Positions 17,025-25,202 of a stretch of 64,000 bases of DNA are shown piece by piece; the stretch's first letter is position 1, and every line of letters starts with the position of its first letter. Made by a program: the position numbers and the translations under genes. Under the pieces are notes generated by a model that was not told the origin of the DNA, made no database searches, and saw only the letters and a list, made by a program, of their open reading frames with translations. The DNA is from Pseudomonadales bacterium. Lineage in GTDB: Bacteria > Pseudomonadota > Gammaproteobacteria > Pseudomonadales > Azotimanducaceae. The stretch is taken from contig JACKNX010000002.1 in the NCBI GenBank assembly GCA_024234635.1, positions 434,001-498,000 on the forward strand, given 5' to 3'.

Positions 17025-18256
17025 CCGCAGACCTGGCCGGTGGGCTGGCCGACCCCGACATTCAGGAACATCCCGAGGCCTATTACCATGCGCTGCGCGC
17101 CCAGCCGGTTTTTCACGACACCCGGCTCGGCTTCTACATCTGCTCCGACTACCGCCTGCTGCGCGAGGTGCTGCGCGATACCGAACGTTTCTCCAGCATC
17201 GACAGCCAGCGCATGGATGATCTGCGTACGCCACCCGAGGCAGCGCTGACCATTCGTCGCCAGCTGGTTCCGCCGGTGAATACGCTTGTCACGAACGACC
17301 CGCCGGACCACACGCGCATCCGCCGCATGGTCGACGCCCCCTTCCGGCCACGCAGTATCGAGACGCTGCGCGCCGGTATCGTCGACATCGTGAATCAGTG
17401 CATCGATGCGTTCATTTCCCGTGGCACCTGCGAGGTGGTCAGCGACTACGCCATACCGATCCCGGTGCGGGTGATTGCCGACATGCTCGGCATCGACCGC
17501 GACATGGCGCCGAAGATCAAGGAATGGTCCGACGCTTCGGTGGAGCCGCTGGGCATGATGGTGAGCGATGAACGCCTGGTGGCCTGCGCACGCCTGATGC
17601 AGGAATTTCAGGCCTTCATGATCAGCGAACTCGAAGCGCGGCAACGGCAACCGCGGGACGATCTGCTGTCGCATCTGACACAGGCACGCGACGACAGCAA
17701 TGAACCACTGACGCTGCCGCAGATGCTGTCGCTGACCCAGCAGTTCCTGGTGGCGGGCAACGAAACCACCACCAACGGTATCGCCGCGGGTGTGCAACTG
17801 CTCATCGCGCATCCCGACCAGCAGGCTATCCTGCGGCAGCACCCGGAACGGCTGTTGACGTTCACCAACGAAGTGCTGCGCCTGGAAGCACCTGTGCAGG
17901 GCCTGTTCCGCATCGTCACGCGCGACACCGAGCTCGGCGGCGTGACGCTGCCGGCCGGCGCGCGACTCATGCTGCGGTTCGCCGCCGCCAACCGGGATCC
18001 GGGCAAATACACCAATCCCGATGATCTGGATGTCTGGCGCCACAACACGGGAACGCACGTGGCGTTCGGCGCCGGCATTCACCATTGCATCGGCGCAAAT
18101 CTGGCCAGGGAGGAAATGACCCAGGCATTCGGCGTGCTGCTCGAACGCACGCGGAACCTCGCATTCCGCGCCGGGGACAACGATTTTGCGCACCACCCGT
18201 CGATGATCCTGCGCGGCCTGAAACGGCTGCACATCACCTTCGACAGTCATTGCTGA
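17021..18256 (+). CDS. Cytochrome P450
   Basis: A 411-residue soluble bacterial P450. The I-helix oxygen-activating AGNETTT, the K-helix E284-x-x-R287, and the haem-thiolate loop FGAGIHHCIG with C356 as proximal ligand are all present. It hydroxylates a small organic substrate using ferredoxin/reductase electrons; no redox partner is encoded nearby except the Rieske ferredoxin at 3816, which is not a usual P450 partner. AGAAGGAG lies 8 bases upstream of the ATG, inside the end of the TetR gene. The TetR-P450 coupling suggests substrate-induced expression. Two stacked hairpins follow the stop. Confidence 0.95.
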   Translation: MTADLAGGLADPDIQEHPEAYYHALRAQPVFHDTRLGFYICSDYRLLREVLRDTERFSSIDSQRMDDLRTPPEAALTIRRQLVPPVNTLVTNDPPDHTRIRRMVDAPFRPRSIETLRAGIVDIVNQCIDAFISRGTCEVVSDYAIPIPVRVIADMLGIDRDMAPKIKEWSDASVEPLGMMVSDERLVACARLMQEFQAFMISELEARQRQPRDDLLSHLTQARDDSNEPLTLPQMLSLTQQFLVAGNETTTNGIAAGVQLLIAHPDQQAILRQHPERLLTFTNEVLRLEAPVQGLFRIVTRDTELGGVTLPAGARLMLRFAAANRDPGKYTNPDDLDVWRHNTGTHVAFGAGIHHCIGANLAREEMTQAFGVLLERTRNLAFRAGDNDFAHHPSMILRGLKRLHITFDSHC

Positions 18257-18259
18257 ACG

Positions 18260-18287
18260 GCGGAAGCAGCGCTGGCGCTGCTTCCGC
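18260..18287. terminator. Bidirectional hairpin between convergent P450 and acyl-CoA ligase genes
   Basis: GCGGAAGCAGCGC (18260-18272) and GCGCTGCTTCCGC (18275-18287) form a 12-13-bp perfect stem only 3 bases after the P450 stop and 6 bases before the ligase stop. Confidence 0.6.
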
Positions 18288-18288
18288 G

Positions 18289-18307
18289 CGGGCTCAGCCC
18301 GTCTTTT
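18289..18307 (+). terminator. Rho-independent terminator of the P450 transcript
   Basis: CGGGC-TCA-GCCCG (18289-18301) is followed by TCTTTT (18302-18307) on the plus strand. The loop is the minus-strand stop codon of the ligase gene, so coding and termination signals are merged. Confidence 0.6.
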
Positions 18308-19826
18308 CCCAGAACGGCGCGCGCAGTTTGCGCTTGTTGATCTTGCCCATGGTGTTGCGGCCGAGATCGTCCACCCAGTCGAGCGTCTTCGGGCACTTGT
18401 AATGGCTCAGTCGCTCGCGGCACCAGGCGATGACCTCCGCGGCGGACGGCGGATTCTGTGCATCCTTCGGGATGGCCAGCGCCTTCAGTTCCTCGCCCAT
18501 CTCGGGATGCGGGATACCGATGCAGGCCACATCGAGAACGCCGGGATGGTGAATGAGCACCTGCTCGGCTTCCGCCGGGTAGATGTTGGCGCCGCCGGAG
18601 ACCACCATGTCGCTGAAACGATCCGTGATGAAGACGTAGCCTTCCTCGTTCATGTAGGCAATTTCACCCAGCGTGAATACTCCGGGGGCGATGTGCGCGG
18701 CGGCCGACTTCTCGGGATCGTTGTGATAGATCACGCCGCGCCCGGTGGCGTCCCGGAAATACAGACGCCCTTCCGTACCGGGCGGCACCGGATTGTTGTC
18801 ATCGTCCAGAATCATCGCCTCGAAGGGCGGATTCACCGCCTTGCCCACCGAACCCGGGTACTTCAGCCACTCCTCGGAAGTGATCATGCAGGTAGTGCCG
18901 ACTTCGCTCGCGCCGTAGGCGTCGACGAACACGGGTCCCCACCATTCGATCATGGCCCGCTTCACATCCACCGGACACTTGGCGCCGGTGTGGCTGATGC
19001 GCTGCAACGAACTGACGTCGTACTTCGCCTTCACGTCATCGGGCAGGGCCAGCAGGCGCACGAAGTGCGTGGGTACCATTACCGAGTTGCCAATCTTGAA
19101 TTCGTCGATGGTCTTCAAGGTTTTTTCAGCGTCGAAGCGGCCGAGGATGACGCTCGAGACTCCCGCCGCCAGCAGGCGTGCCCCCGACAGCGGGCCCGTG
19201 TGATACATCGGCCCCACCACCAGGTGCCGGCCGAGCGCGGCCATCGGACTCTGCCCCAGGTTGTCCAGATGCTCGCCCACCGTGCTGCCGCCGGCGAACA
19301 TGGTGGGCGGCAGCTCCGTGCCTTTCGGCCTGCCGGTGGTGCCCGAGGTGTACAGCAGATTGGGCCGGGGTGGGATATCCAGCGGCGGCGTGGCGCCCGA
19401 TTGACGCCCGAGCCACTCCCGGAACGCGGTCACGCCCGCGGGAACATCACCCCAGCCGATCACCGTGGCGACCCCTGCTTCCTTCGCGGCGGCAACGCCG
19501 CGCTCCGCGGTACGACCATCCACGAACAGCACGCGGGTGCCGGAATCCTGCAGGATGTAGGCGACTTCCTCCGCCGTGAGGTGGAAGTTGACCGGCACGA
19601 CGGAACAACCGGCAATCAGCCCGCCCAGATTCGCAAACGCCGTCTCGCAGGCGTTTTCGGCGAATACGGCGATACGTCGGGCATCGCCCAGGTCACAGGC
19701 GTGCAGGCCGTTCGCAACCCGGTTCAGGATGTCCTCGATTTCCGCCCAGCGGTAGGCGCTGGTTTCGTCGCGAAGCGCAATCTCGTCCGGTCGCTCGACG
19801 GCGAGACGCGCGGCAAAGGTGGTCAT
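18294..19826 (-). CDS. AMP-binding acyl-CoA ligase
   Basis: A 510-residue ANL-superfamily ligase that adenylates a carboxylic acid and transfers it to coenzyme A. The P-loop-like LLYTSGTTGRPKG, the A5 motif YGASEVGT, the A7-A8 hinge FITDRFSDMVVSGGANIYPAE and the C-terminal catalytic lysine region GKINKRK are complete. GGGGAGC precedes the ATG. It is similar in layout to the second ligase at 27234-28790. It is divergent from the E1alpha operon with a 101-bp gap. Chain-length or aromatic specificity is not assigned. Confidence 0.93.
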   Translation of the reverse strand: MTTFAARLAVERPDEIALRDETSAYRWAEIEDILNRVANGLHACDLGDARRIAVFAENACETAFANLGGLIAGCSVVPVNFHLTAEEVAYILQDSGTRVLFVDGRTAERGVAAAKEAGVATVIGWGDVPAGVTAFREWLGRQSGATPPLDIPPRPNLLYTSGTTGRPKGTELPPTMFAGGSTVGEHLDNLGQSPMAALGRHLVVGPMYHTGPLSGARLLAAGVSSVILGRFDAEKTLKTIDEFKIGNSVMVPTHFVRLLALPDDVKAKYDVSSLQRISHTGAKCPVDVKRAMIEWWGPVFVDAYGASEVGTTCMITSEEWLKYPGSVGKAVNPPFEAMILDDDNNPVPPGTEGRLYFRDATGRGVIYHNDPEKSAAAHIAPGVFTLGEIAYMNEEGYVFITDRFSDMVVSGGANIYPAEAEQVLIHHPGVLDVACIGIPHPEMGEELKALAIPKDAQNPPSAAEVIAWCRERLSHYKCPKTLDWVDDLGRNTMGKINKRKLRAPFWEKTG

Positions 19827-19927
19827 GATGCTCCCCTGTTGGTGCTGTAACGGGTTTCAGTTATAAAGGAGCGCTCATTTCCTGCCAACCGAAAGCAGCA
19901 AATCACACCAAAGTATGGGGAGGCACC

Positions 19928-20899
19928 GTGGCGGTCACGCTCACTGACTCGATTTTGAAGGACCTGCACCTGCGCATGGTCCGCATACGCCGTTTCGAGG
20001 AAACGGCCGGCAAGATGATGGAATCCGGAAAAATACCGGGCGCCCTGCACCTGTACGTCGGCGAGGAAGCTGTCGCCTCAGGCGTCATGGCGCACCTGTC
20101 CAACGACGATCAGATCACCAGCACCCACCGCGGGCATGGTCACCTGATCGCCAAGGGCGGTGAGTTCAGCCCCATGATGGCGGAGCTGTTCGGCAAGGCC
20201 ACCGGCTACTGCAAGGGCAAAGGCGGCTCCATGCACATCTCCAACATGAAGCTCGGCATGCTGGGAGCGAACGGCATCGTCGGAGGCGGCCCGCCGATCG
20301 CCATGGGCGCGGCATTCTCCAACAAGTTCCGCAAGACGAAGAACGTGGCCTGCTGCTTCTTCGGCGACGGTGCCAGCAACGAAGGCTCCTTCCACGAAGC
20401 TGCCAACATGGCCGGCCTGTACAAGCTGCCGGTGATCTTCGTGTGTGAAAACAACGGCTACGGTGAATACACCCCGCAGCGCAATCACCAGGCCATCGTC
20501 GACGTCGCCGATCGCGCGGCCGGTTACGGCATGCCTGGCGTCATCGTCGACGGCATGGACGTGGTGGCGGTCTTCGAAGCGGCCGGTGAAGCCATCGCCC
20601 GCGCGCGCGCCGGCGAAGGTCCCACCCTGCTGGAATGCAAGACCTACCGCTTCTACGACCACGTGGGCGTGCGCGGCATGGGTCTGACCTACCGCACGGA
20701 CGACGAACTCGAAGAGTGGAAGAAAAAGGACCCCATCGACCTGTTCGAAGGCCGGCTGAAGGAACAGGGGATCCTGTCCGAAGCGGAAATCCAGGCGGTG
20801 CACGCGGCCGTGGCCGCGGACATCGAGAAGGCCATCGCGTTCGCGGAATCGAGTCCGTTCCCGGACCCGTCCGCCATCGAACAAGACGTCTACGCATAA
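19928..20899 (+). CDS. acoA: Thiamine-diphosphate dehydrogenase E1 alpha subunit (acetoin/pyruvate type)
   Basis: A 323-residue E1 alpha subunit of a 2-oxo acid or acetoin dehydrogenase complex. The ThDP-binding segment GDGASNEGSFHEAANMAGL...ENNGYGEYT is intact, and the RIRRFEE start and THRGHGH motif are typical. GTG start with GGGGAGG five bases upstream. It is followed 15 bp later by E1 beta. Length and the presence of acoX two genes downstream point to the acetoin dehydrogenase branch, but related complexes use other substrates, so the symbol is tentative. The complex would cleave its substrate and pass an acyl group to the lipoyl arm of E2 (23088). Confidence 0.85.
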   Translation: MAVTLTDSILKDLHLRMVRIRRFEETAGKMMESGKIPGALHLYVGEEAVASGVMAHLSNDDQITSTHRGHGHLIAKGGEFSPMMAELFGKATGYCKGKGGSMHISNMKLGMLGANGIVGGGPPIAMGAAFSNKFRKTKNVACCFFGDGASNEGSFHEAANMAGLYKLPVIFVCENNGYGEYTPQRNHQAIVDVADRAAGYGMPGVIVDGMDVVAVFEAAGEAIARARAGEGPTLLECKTYRFYDHVGVRGMGLTYRTDDELEEWKKKDPIDLFEGRLKEQGILSEAEIQAVHAAVAADIEKAIAFAESSPFPDPSAIEQDVYA

Positions 20900-20914
20900 G
20901 GAGCGGGAAAGATC

Positions 20915-21916
20915 ATGGCTGAAGCAGTAGCAACCAAGGCCCGCACGCTGACCTACGTGGCGGCCATCAACGAGGCCGTGCGCACGGTACTCAAGGAACA
21001 ACCGAATGCCTTCGCCGCCGGCGAGGACATTGGCGGTGCCGGCGGCGTGTACGGTTATTTCCACGGCCTGCAGGCGGAATTCGGCGCTGACCGCGTGTAC
21101 GACACGCCCATTTCCGAGAAAGGCATCATCGGTCTGGGGGTGGGCGCTGGCGCCACCGGCTGCCGGCCGATCCTGGATCTGATGTTCATGGACTTCATGG
21201 GCGAGTGCATGGACGAGATCGCCAATCAGCTCGCCAAGATGCGGTATATGTTCGGCGGCGCCGCGAATCTGCCGGTAACCGTGCTCACGATGGCCGGCGC
21301 CGGCGCCAGCCTGGCCGCACAGCACAGCCAGAGCCTGGAAGCCTGGGTCTGCCACCTGCCGGGTGTAAAAATCTGCATGCCCTGCACCCCGTATGACGCC
21401 AAGGGCCTCATCATCAGTGCCGCCCGGGACGACAACCCGGTGTTCGTGGTGCTGAACAAGATGTCGCTGGCCATGAAGGGCGAGGTCCCCGAGGAGACCT
21501 ACGCCATTCCGCTGAGCAAGGCCAACATCGTGCGGCCGGGCAGCAATTACACCATCGTCGCCTGGGGTCGCATGGTGCACGAAGCCGTCGCCGCCGCGAA
21601 CAAGCTGAAGGACCTGGGTGTGGATGCCGAAGTCATCGACCCGCGCACGCTGCAACCATTCGATACGGCCACGGTTGTGCAATCGGTGAAGAAGACGCAC
21701 CGCGCAATGATCGTGCACGAAGCCGTGCGGTTCGGTGGTTTTGGTGGCGAAATCGCTTCCCAGATCCAGGAACTGGCTTTCGACTACCTGGATGCGCCGA
21801 TCGGCCGCGTAGGCGCGCCGTTCTCGCCGGTACCGTTCAGCCCGGCACTGGAAAAGCACTATGTGCCCAATGCGGATGCCATCGTTGCGGGTGTAAAGGC
21901 ACAGCTCGGCATCTGA
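20915..21916 (+). CDS. acoB: Dehydrogenase E1 beta subunit (acetoin/pyruvate type)
   Basis: A 333-residue transketolase-like beta subunit that forms the alpha2-beta2 E1 with the upstream gene. Conserved features include AAINEAVRTVLKEQPN, the GEDIGGAGGVYG segment, DTPISEKGIIGLGVGAG with the conserved glutamate contacting ThDP, and the C-terminal IGRVGAPFSPVPFSPALE. AAGGAGCGGG lies upstream of the ATG. It is in one operon with E1 alpha; a strong hairpin at 21957-21982 follows before acoX. The symbol is tentative for the same reason as for E1 alpha. Confidence 0.87.
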   Translation: MAEAVATKARTLTYVAAINEAVRTVLKEQPNAFAAGEDIGGAGGVYGYFHGLQAEFGADRVYDTPISEKGIIGLGVGAGATGCRPILDLMFMDFMGECMDEIANQLAKMRYMFGGAANLPVTVLTMAGAGASLAAQHSQSLEAWVCHLPGVKICMPCTPYDAKGLIISAARDDNPVFVVLNKMSLAMKGEVPEETYAIPLSKANIVRPGSNYTIVAWGRMVHEAVAAANKLKDLGVDAEVIDPRTLQPFDTATVVQSVKKTHRAMIVHEAVRFGGFGGEIASQIQELAFDYLDAPIGRVGAPFSPVPFSPALEKHYVPNADAIVAGVKAQLGI

Positions 21917-21956
21917 TGCCACCCGCCGCGACAGCGGCGCGCTGAACGACGTCCCC

Positions 21957-21982
21957 GCCCGGCCACCCTGGGTGCGCCGGGC
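21957..21982 (+). other. Strong intra-operon hairpin between E1 beta and AcoX genes
   Basis: GCCCGGC-CACCC-T-GGGTG-C-GCCGGGC folds into a 12-bp GC stem with one bulged base. No T-run follows, and downstream genes continue the operon. It may be an attenuator or an RNA-stability element that lowers AcoX relative to E1. Confidence 0.5.
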
Positions 21983-22023
21983 AGCGTCCGCAAGCGGCAG
22001 ACAACAACCACCGGTCACCACAC

Positions 22024-23007
22024 ATGGGCATCATCGGTATCGTCGCTAATCCCGCCTCCGGCAAGGATGTTCGCCGCCTTGTCGCGCGCGCTTCCGTTTT
22101 CGACAACCAGGAAAAGCAGGCCATCGTACGCCGCCTGCTGGTTGGCGCCACGCAGGCCGGCCGTGTCGACATCCTGTACATGGCTGACGCCCATGGCATC
22201 GTCAGTGGTGCACTGCGCGACCAGGGCATCGGGCACGCCACCGCCCTGCCCTCGCCCGAGACTAGCACCGCCTACGATACGATCACCGCAGCCCGGGAAA
22301 TGCGCACCGCCAGGTGCAACGTGGTCGTCACGCTGGGCGGCGATGGCACCAACCGGGCATTTGCCCTCGGCTGGCGGGATCCGTATCTGATTCCCATCTC
22401 GACCGGGACCAACAACGTATTTCCGATTCTCTCGGAAGCAACGGTGGCTGGCGCCGCAGCAGGACTCATCGCCACCGGCAAGCTCGACGCGCAACTGGTC
22501 AGCGCACAGCACAAGGCGATCCGCGTCATGATCGAAGGTGAGCGGGACGACATCGCGCTCATCGACGCCGTGTTCTGCAAGGACCGCTTCGTCGGCGCAC
22601 GCGCGTTGCTGGACCCGGATTCGCTAAGCCTTGCGCTGCTGACCCGCGCGGAGCCCGCTGCCGTCGGCATGACCACCCTGGGCGGACTGCTGCGACCGAT
22701 GGGCGGCGGCGAAGATTCGGGACTGCTGCTGCGGCTCGATGCAAACGCCTCCACGCGCATCAACGCCCCCATCGCTCCCGGCTACTACCGGGAAGTGGGC
22801 ATCCAGTCGCACCGCGTGGTGGGATTCGCGGAAGAGATTGTCGTCGAGGGTCCGGGCGTACTCGCCTTCGACGGCGAACGGGAGCGCCGGCTGTTGCCCG
22901 GCCAGAAAGCGTTCCTGACGCTCAGCCGCACGGGTCCGAAGGTGATCAACGTACCGCTGGCGCTGCGCCGGGCGGCGGAAGCTGGATTGTTCAGCATCAA
23001 CACATGA
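22024..23007 (+). CDS. acoX: AcoX-like ATP-NAD kinase-fold protein
   Basis: A 327-residue protein with an ATP-NAD kinase fold. The family nucleotide motif is present as LGGDGTNRAF, and the N-terminus IGIVANPASGKD matches AcoX, a gene of unknown function linked to acetoin dehydrogenase operons in Cupriavidus, Pseudomonas and others. No clear ribosome site precedes the ATG, and a strong hairpin lies 42 bases upstream, so its expression may be low. The position between E1 beta and E2 is the best evidence for the aco-type assignment of the cluster. The biochemical role is unknown; NAD kinase-like activity is only inferred from the fold. Confidence 0.87.
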   Translation: MGIIGIVANPASGKDVRRLVARASVFDNQEKQAIVRRLLVGATQAGRVDILYMADAHGIVSGALRDQGIGHATALPSPETSTAYDTITAAREMRTARCNVVVTLGGDGTNRAFALGWRDPYLIPISTGTNNVFPILSEATVAGAAAGLIATGKLDAQLVSAQHKAIRVMIEGERDDIALIDAVFCKDRFVGARALLDPDSLSLALLTRAEPAAVGMTTLGGLLRPMGGGEDSGLLLRLDANASTRINAPIAPGYYREVGIQSHRVVGFAEEIVVEGPGVLAFDGERERRLLPGQKAFLTLSRTGPKVINVPLALRRAAEAGLFSINT

Positions 23008-23087
23008 ATTCGTGCCACGGCGCTGGCGCCAGCGGGCGCTGTCGTCGGTGGTGTAGCATTGATCGGAATCAGTTGTAGGGGGAGCCA

Positions 23088-24461
23088 ATGCCCGCGGAAA
23101 TCTATCTCGTCAAGGTCGGCATGAACATGACCGAAGGCATCGTCGAGGAATGGTATATCCCCGACGGCGGTCACGTGGAAAAGGGGCAACTGCTCTATCG
23201 GCTCGAGACCGAGAAGGTCAACCTGGACGTCGACGCCGAAGTCACCGGCACCGTCAAACACCTGGTCGCCGAAGGTGTGACCATGCTGCCGGGCGATGTG
23301 GTTGGATACATCTTCGAGGCGGGCGAGACCATCCCCGATGATCTGGGCGCCGCTTCCGGCAGCGGCGCCGCCGCGGCGGCGGAAGCCGCGCCGGTTGCTT
23401 CGACTCCGGCTGCCGCACCTGCAGCCGCCGCGCCGACCGCAGGAGAAGGCGGCCGACTGTTGTCCTCACCCGCGGCCCGGCGTCTGGCCCGGGAACTGGG
23501 CGTGGAACTCGGCGAAGTCGCGGGGACCGGGCCCGGCGGACGCATTGTCGAAGCTGACGTGTCCCGCGCCGCCGCCGAAGGTGGCGCCGGTGCCCAGGGC
23601 GGACCATCTTCCCCGCTGGCGCGCAAGGTGGCCCGTGAACTCGGCGTCGACATTGCCGCCGTCAGGGGGACAGGACCCGGCGGTCGCATCACGAAGGACG
23701 ATGTGGAAGCCGCCGCCGCAGCCCGCGCGCGTGCACCGGCAGCACCCGTGGCTGCACCGCGCGCCGCTACGGCACCCGCCGGCACTGTACCCGTTCGCGG
23801 CATGCGCAAGACCATTGCCGCGCGCATGCACGAAAGCCTGATGTCCACGGCGCAGCTGACGATGGACATGGACGTGAACATGGACGACGCGGTGCGCCTG
23901 CGCACGCAGCTCGTCGAGGAGTGGGCGGACGAAGGCATCAAACCCACCTACACGGACCTCGTCATTCGCGCGGTGGCGAAGGCACTCGCGAAAAATCCGC
24001 TGATGAACAGTTCCTGGGGCGACAGCGAAATCACGCTGCACGGCGAAATTCACGTCGGCATGGCCGTGGCCCTCCCGGAAGGGCTGATCGTACCCGTGGT
24101 CCGGGATGCCGAGAGTCGCGGCTTCAAGTCGCTGGTTCAGGAGACCGGCCGCCTCGCGGTAGCCGCCCGGGACGGCAAGGTCGGCCTGGACGACCTGCAG
24201 GGCGGCACGTTTACCGTGTCGGCGCTCGGCATGTTCGGCGTCGATTCCTTCACGCCGATCATCAACGCGCCGCAGGCTGGGATCCTGGGCGTCAACCGCA
24301 TTCGCGACGACGTGCGCTGGGAGGGCAATACCCCGGTGAAAGCGCAGGTGATGCGGCTGTCGCTGACCTGGGACCACCGGGTACTGGACGGCGCACCGGC
24401 CGCGGAATTCCTGCGGTCGGTAAAGGGTCTGCTGGAAGCACCCTATCGACTGCTGGTGTAA
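23088..24461 (+). CDS. Dihydrolipoamide acyltransferase E2 with one lipoyl and two E3-binding domains
   Basis: A 457-residue E2 component. The lipoyl domain is residues 1-80 with lipoylated K43 (ETEKVNLD). An Ala/Pro linker leads to a peripheral-subunit-binding domain at about 124-159 (SSPAARRLARELGVEL...GPGGRI) and a second, very similar one at about 173-208 (SSPLARKVARELGVDI...GPGGRI). A second linker precedes the catalytic domain (about 235-457) with H430 and D434 in DHRVLDG. E2 proteins of this class normally carry a single such binding domain. GGGGGAG precedes the ATG. No E3 (dihydrolipoamide dehydrogenase) gene is in the cluster, so E3 must be supplied from elsewhere. It ends the operon just before repeat R2. 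Confidence 0.92.
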   Translation: MPAEIYLVKVGMNMTEGIVEEWYIPDGGHVEKGQLLYRLETEKVNLDVDAEVTGTVKHLVAEGVTMLPGDVVGYIFEAGETIPDDLGAASGSGAAAAAEAAPVASTPAAAPAAAAPTAGEGGRLLSSPAARRLARELGVELGEVAGTGPGGRIVEADVSRAAAEGGAGAQGGPSSPLARKVARELGVDIAAVRGTGPGGRITKDDVEAAAAARARAPAAPVAAPRAATAPAGTVPVRGMRKTIAARMHESLMSTAQLTMDMDVNMDDAVRLRTQLVEEWADEGIKPTYTDLVIRAVAKALAKNPLMNSSWGDSEITLHGEIHVGMAVALPEGLIVPVVRDAESRGFKSLVQETGRLAVAARDGKVGLDDLQGGTFTVSALGMFGVDSFTPIINAPQAGILGVNRIRDDVRWEGNTPVKAQVMRLSLTWDHRVLDGAPAAEFLRSVKGLLEAPYRLLV

Positions 24462-24478
24462 CCGCGACCCCGTCCAGC

Positions 24479-24520
24479 CGGCTGCTGAAAAAGTCCCTCC
24501 TGGACTGCTTTCAGCAGCCG
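24479..24520 (+). terminator. Hairpin ending the E1-E2 operon (part of repeat R2)
   Basis: CGGCTGCTGAAA (24479-24490) and TTTCAGCAGCCG (24509-24520) pair over 12 bp, enclosing an inner AGTCC/GGACT stem. It lies directly behind the E2 stop, so the repeat probably also acts as transcript end. Confidence 0.5.
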
Positions 24521-24672
24521 TCGGCTTCGCCGACTCGCGACGTATGCAGCGTTTTCCGCTGCATTTGCGGGCCAGCCGTCCCCGGCTGGCATACCAGGCT
24601 GCTTTTCAGCAGCCTCGCATGGAACGAAGTTCCATGCGCGACAGCGCTGGCAATCGCAACGTGGTCAGCTGC
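24479..24672 (-). repeat. Dispersed intergenic palindromic repeat, copy R2
   Basis: Inverse-orientation copy of R1, reading B-H-A on the minus strand. Block B is 24618-24671, hairpin H 24596-24615 (AGGCTGCT-TTTC-AGCAGCCT), block A the rest. It starts 18 bases after the E2 stop and ends 71 bases before the DUF35 gene. Apparent short reading frames across it resemble frames across the other copies and are not genes. Confidence 0.85.
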
Positions 24673-24742
24673 CAAGCGGCTGGTTTACCTGCATCGATTC
24701 AGGTAAAACAGTCCGCTCTGACGGATTCATGGGAGCGTGTCG

Positions 24743-25189
24743 ATGGCAATCAACGTGGCCAACAGCGAACCGATCGCGGAGGGGCTGTTCACCTGGCCTT
24801 CCAACGATCCGCGACTGCTGGGCAGCAAGTGCAACAACTGTGGCGTGGTGGTCTTCCCCGCGCAATCGAGCTGCCCAGCCTGCTCCAGCACCAGCACGGA
24901 AACCATCGAACTGGAGCGCAAGGGCAAGCTCTGGACCTATACGATCCAGTGCTTCCTGCCCAACCGCCCCCCCTACGAAGGGCCGGAGACGCCGGCAACC
25001 TTCAAACCCTTTGGCGTGGGCTACGTGGAACTACCCGACCAGACCCGCGTCGAAGCCCGCATCAAGACCAACGACGTGTCCAAACTGAAGATCGGCATGG
25101 ACATGGAACTGGTGGTGGAAAAATTCATGGAACGCAACGGCAAGGACGTGGTGGCGTTCTTCTTCCAACCCGCCGACGAACTGAACTAG
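24743..25189 (+). CDS. DUF35 zinc-ribbon/OB-fold protein, partner of a thiolase-like enzyme
   Basis: A 148-residue DUF35 protein. The N-terminal rubredoxin-like zinc ribbon has C30, C33, C44 and C47, followed by an OB-fold (ERKGKLWTYTIQ...GVGYVELPDQTRVEARI). Such proteins associate with thiolase-fold enzymes, for example in steroid side-chain aldolases (Ltp2 with a DUF35 partner) and in archaeal acetoacetyl-CoA thiolase/HMG-CoA synthase complexes. The ATG at 24743 with GGGAG seven bases upstream is preferred to a GTG six bases earlier. The thiolase-like gene starts 13 bp after its stop, so a heterocomplex is likely. Confidence 0.9.
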   Translation: MAINVANSEPIAEGLFTWPSNDPRLLGSKCNNCGVVVFPAQSSCPACSSTSTETIELERKGKLWTYTIQCFLPNRPPYEGPETPATFKPFGVGYVELPDQTRVEARIKTNDVSKLKIGMDMELVVEKFMERNGKDVVAFFFQPADELN

Positions 25190-25202
25190 CCTGGAGAACA
25201 CT

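Noticed and set aside
20078..22021. Minus-strand frame of 647 residues opposite E1 alpha/E1 beta
   Set aside because: Antisense shadow of two well-supported genes in high-GC DNA; histidine- and arginine-rich with no domain.
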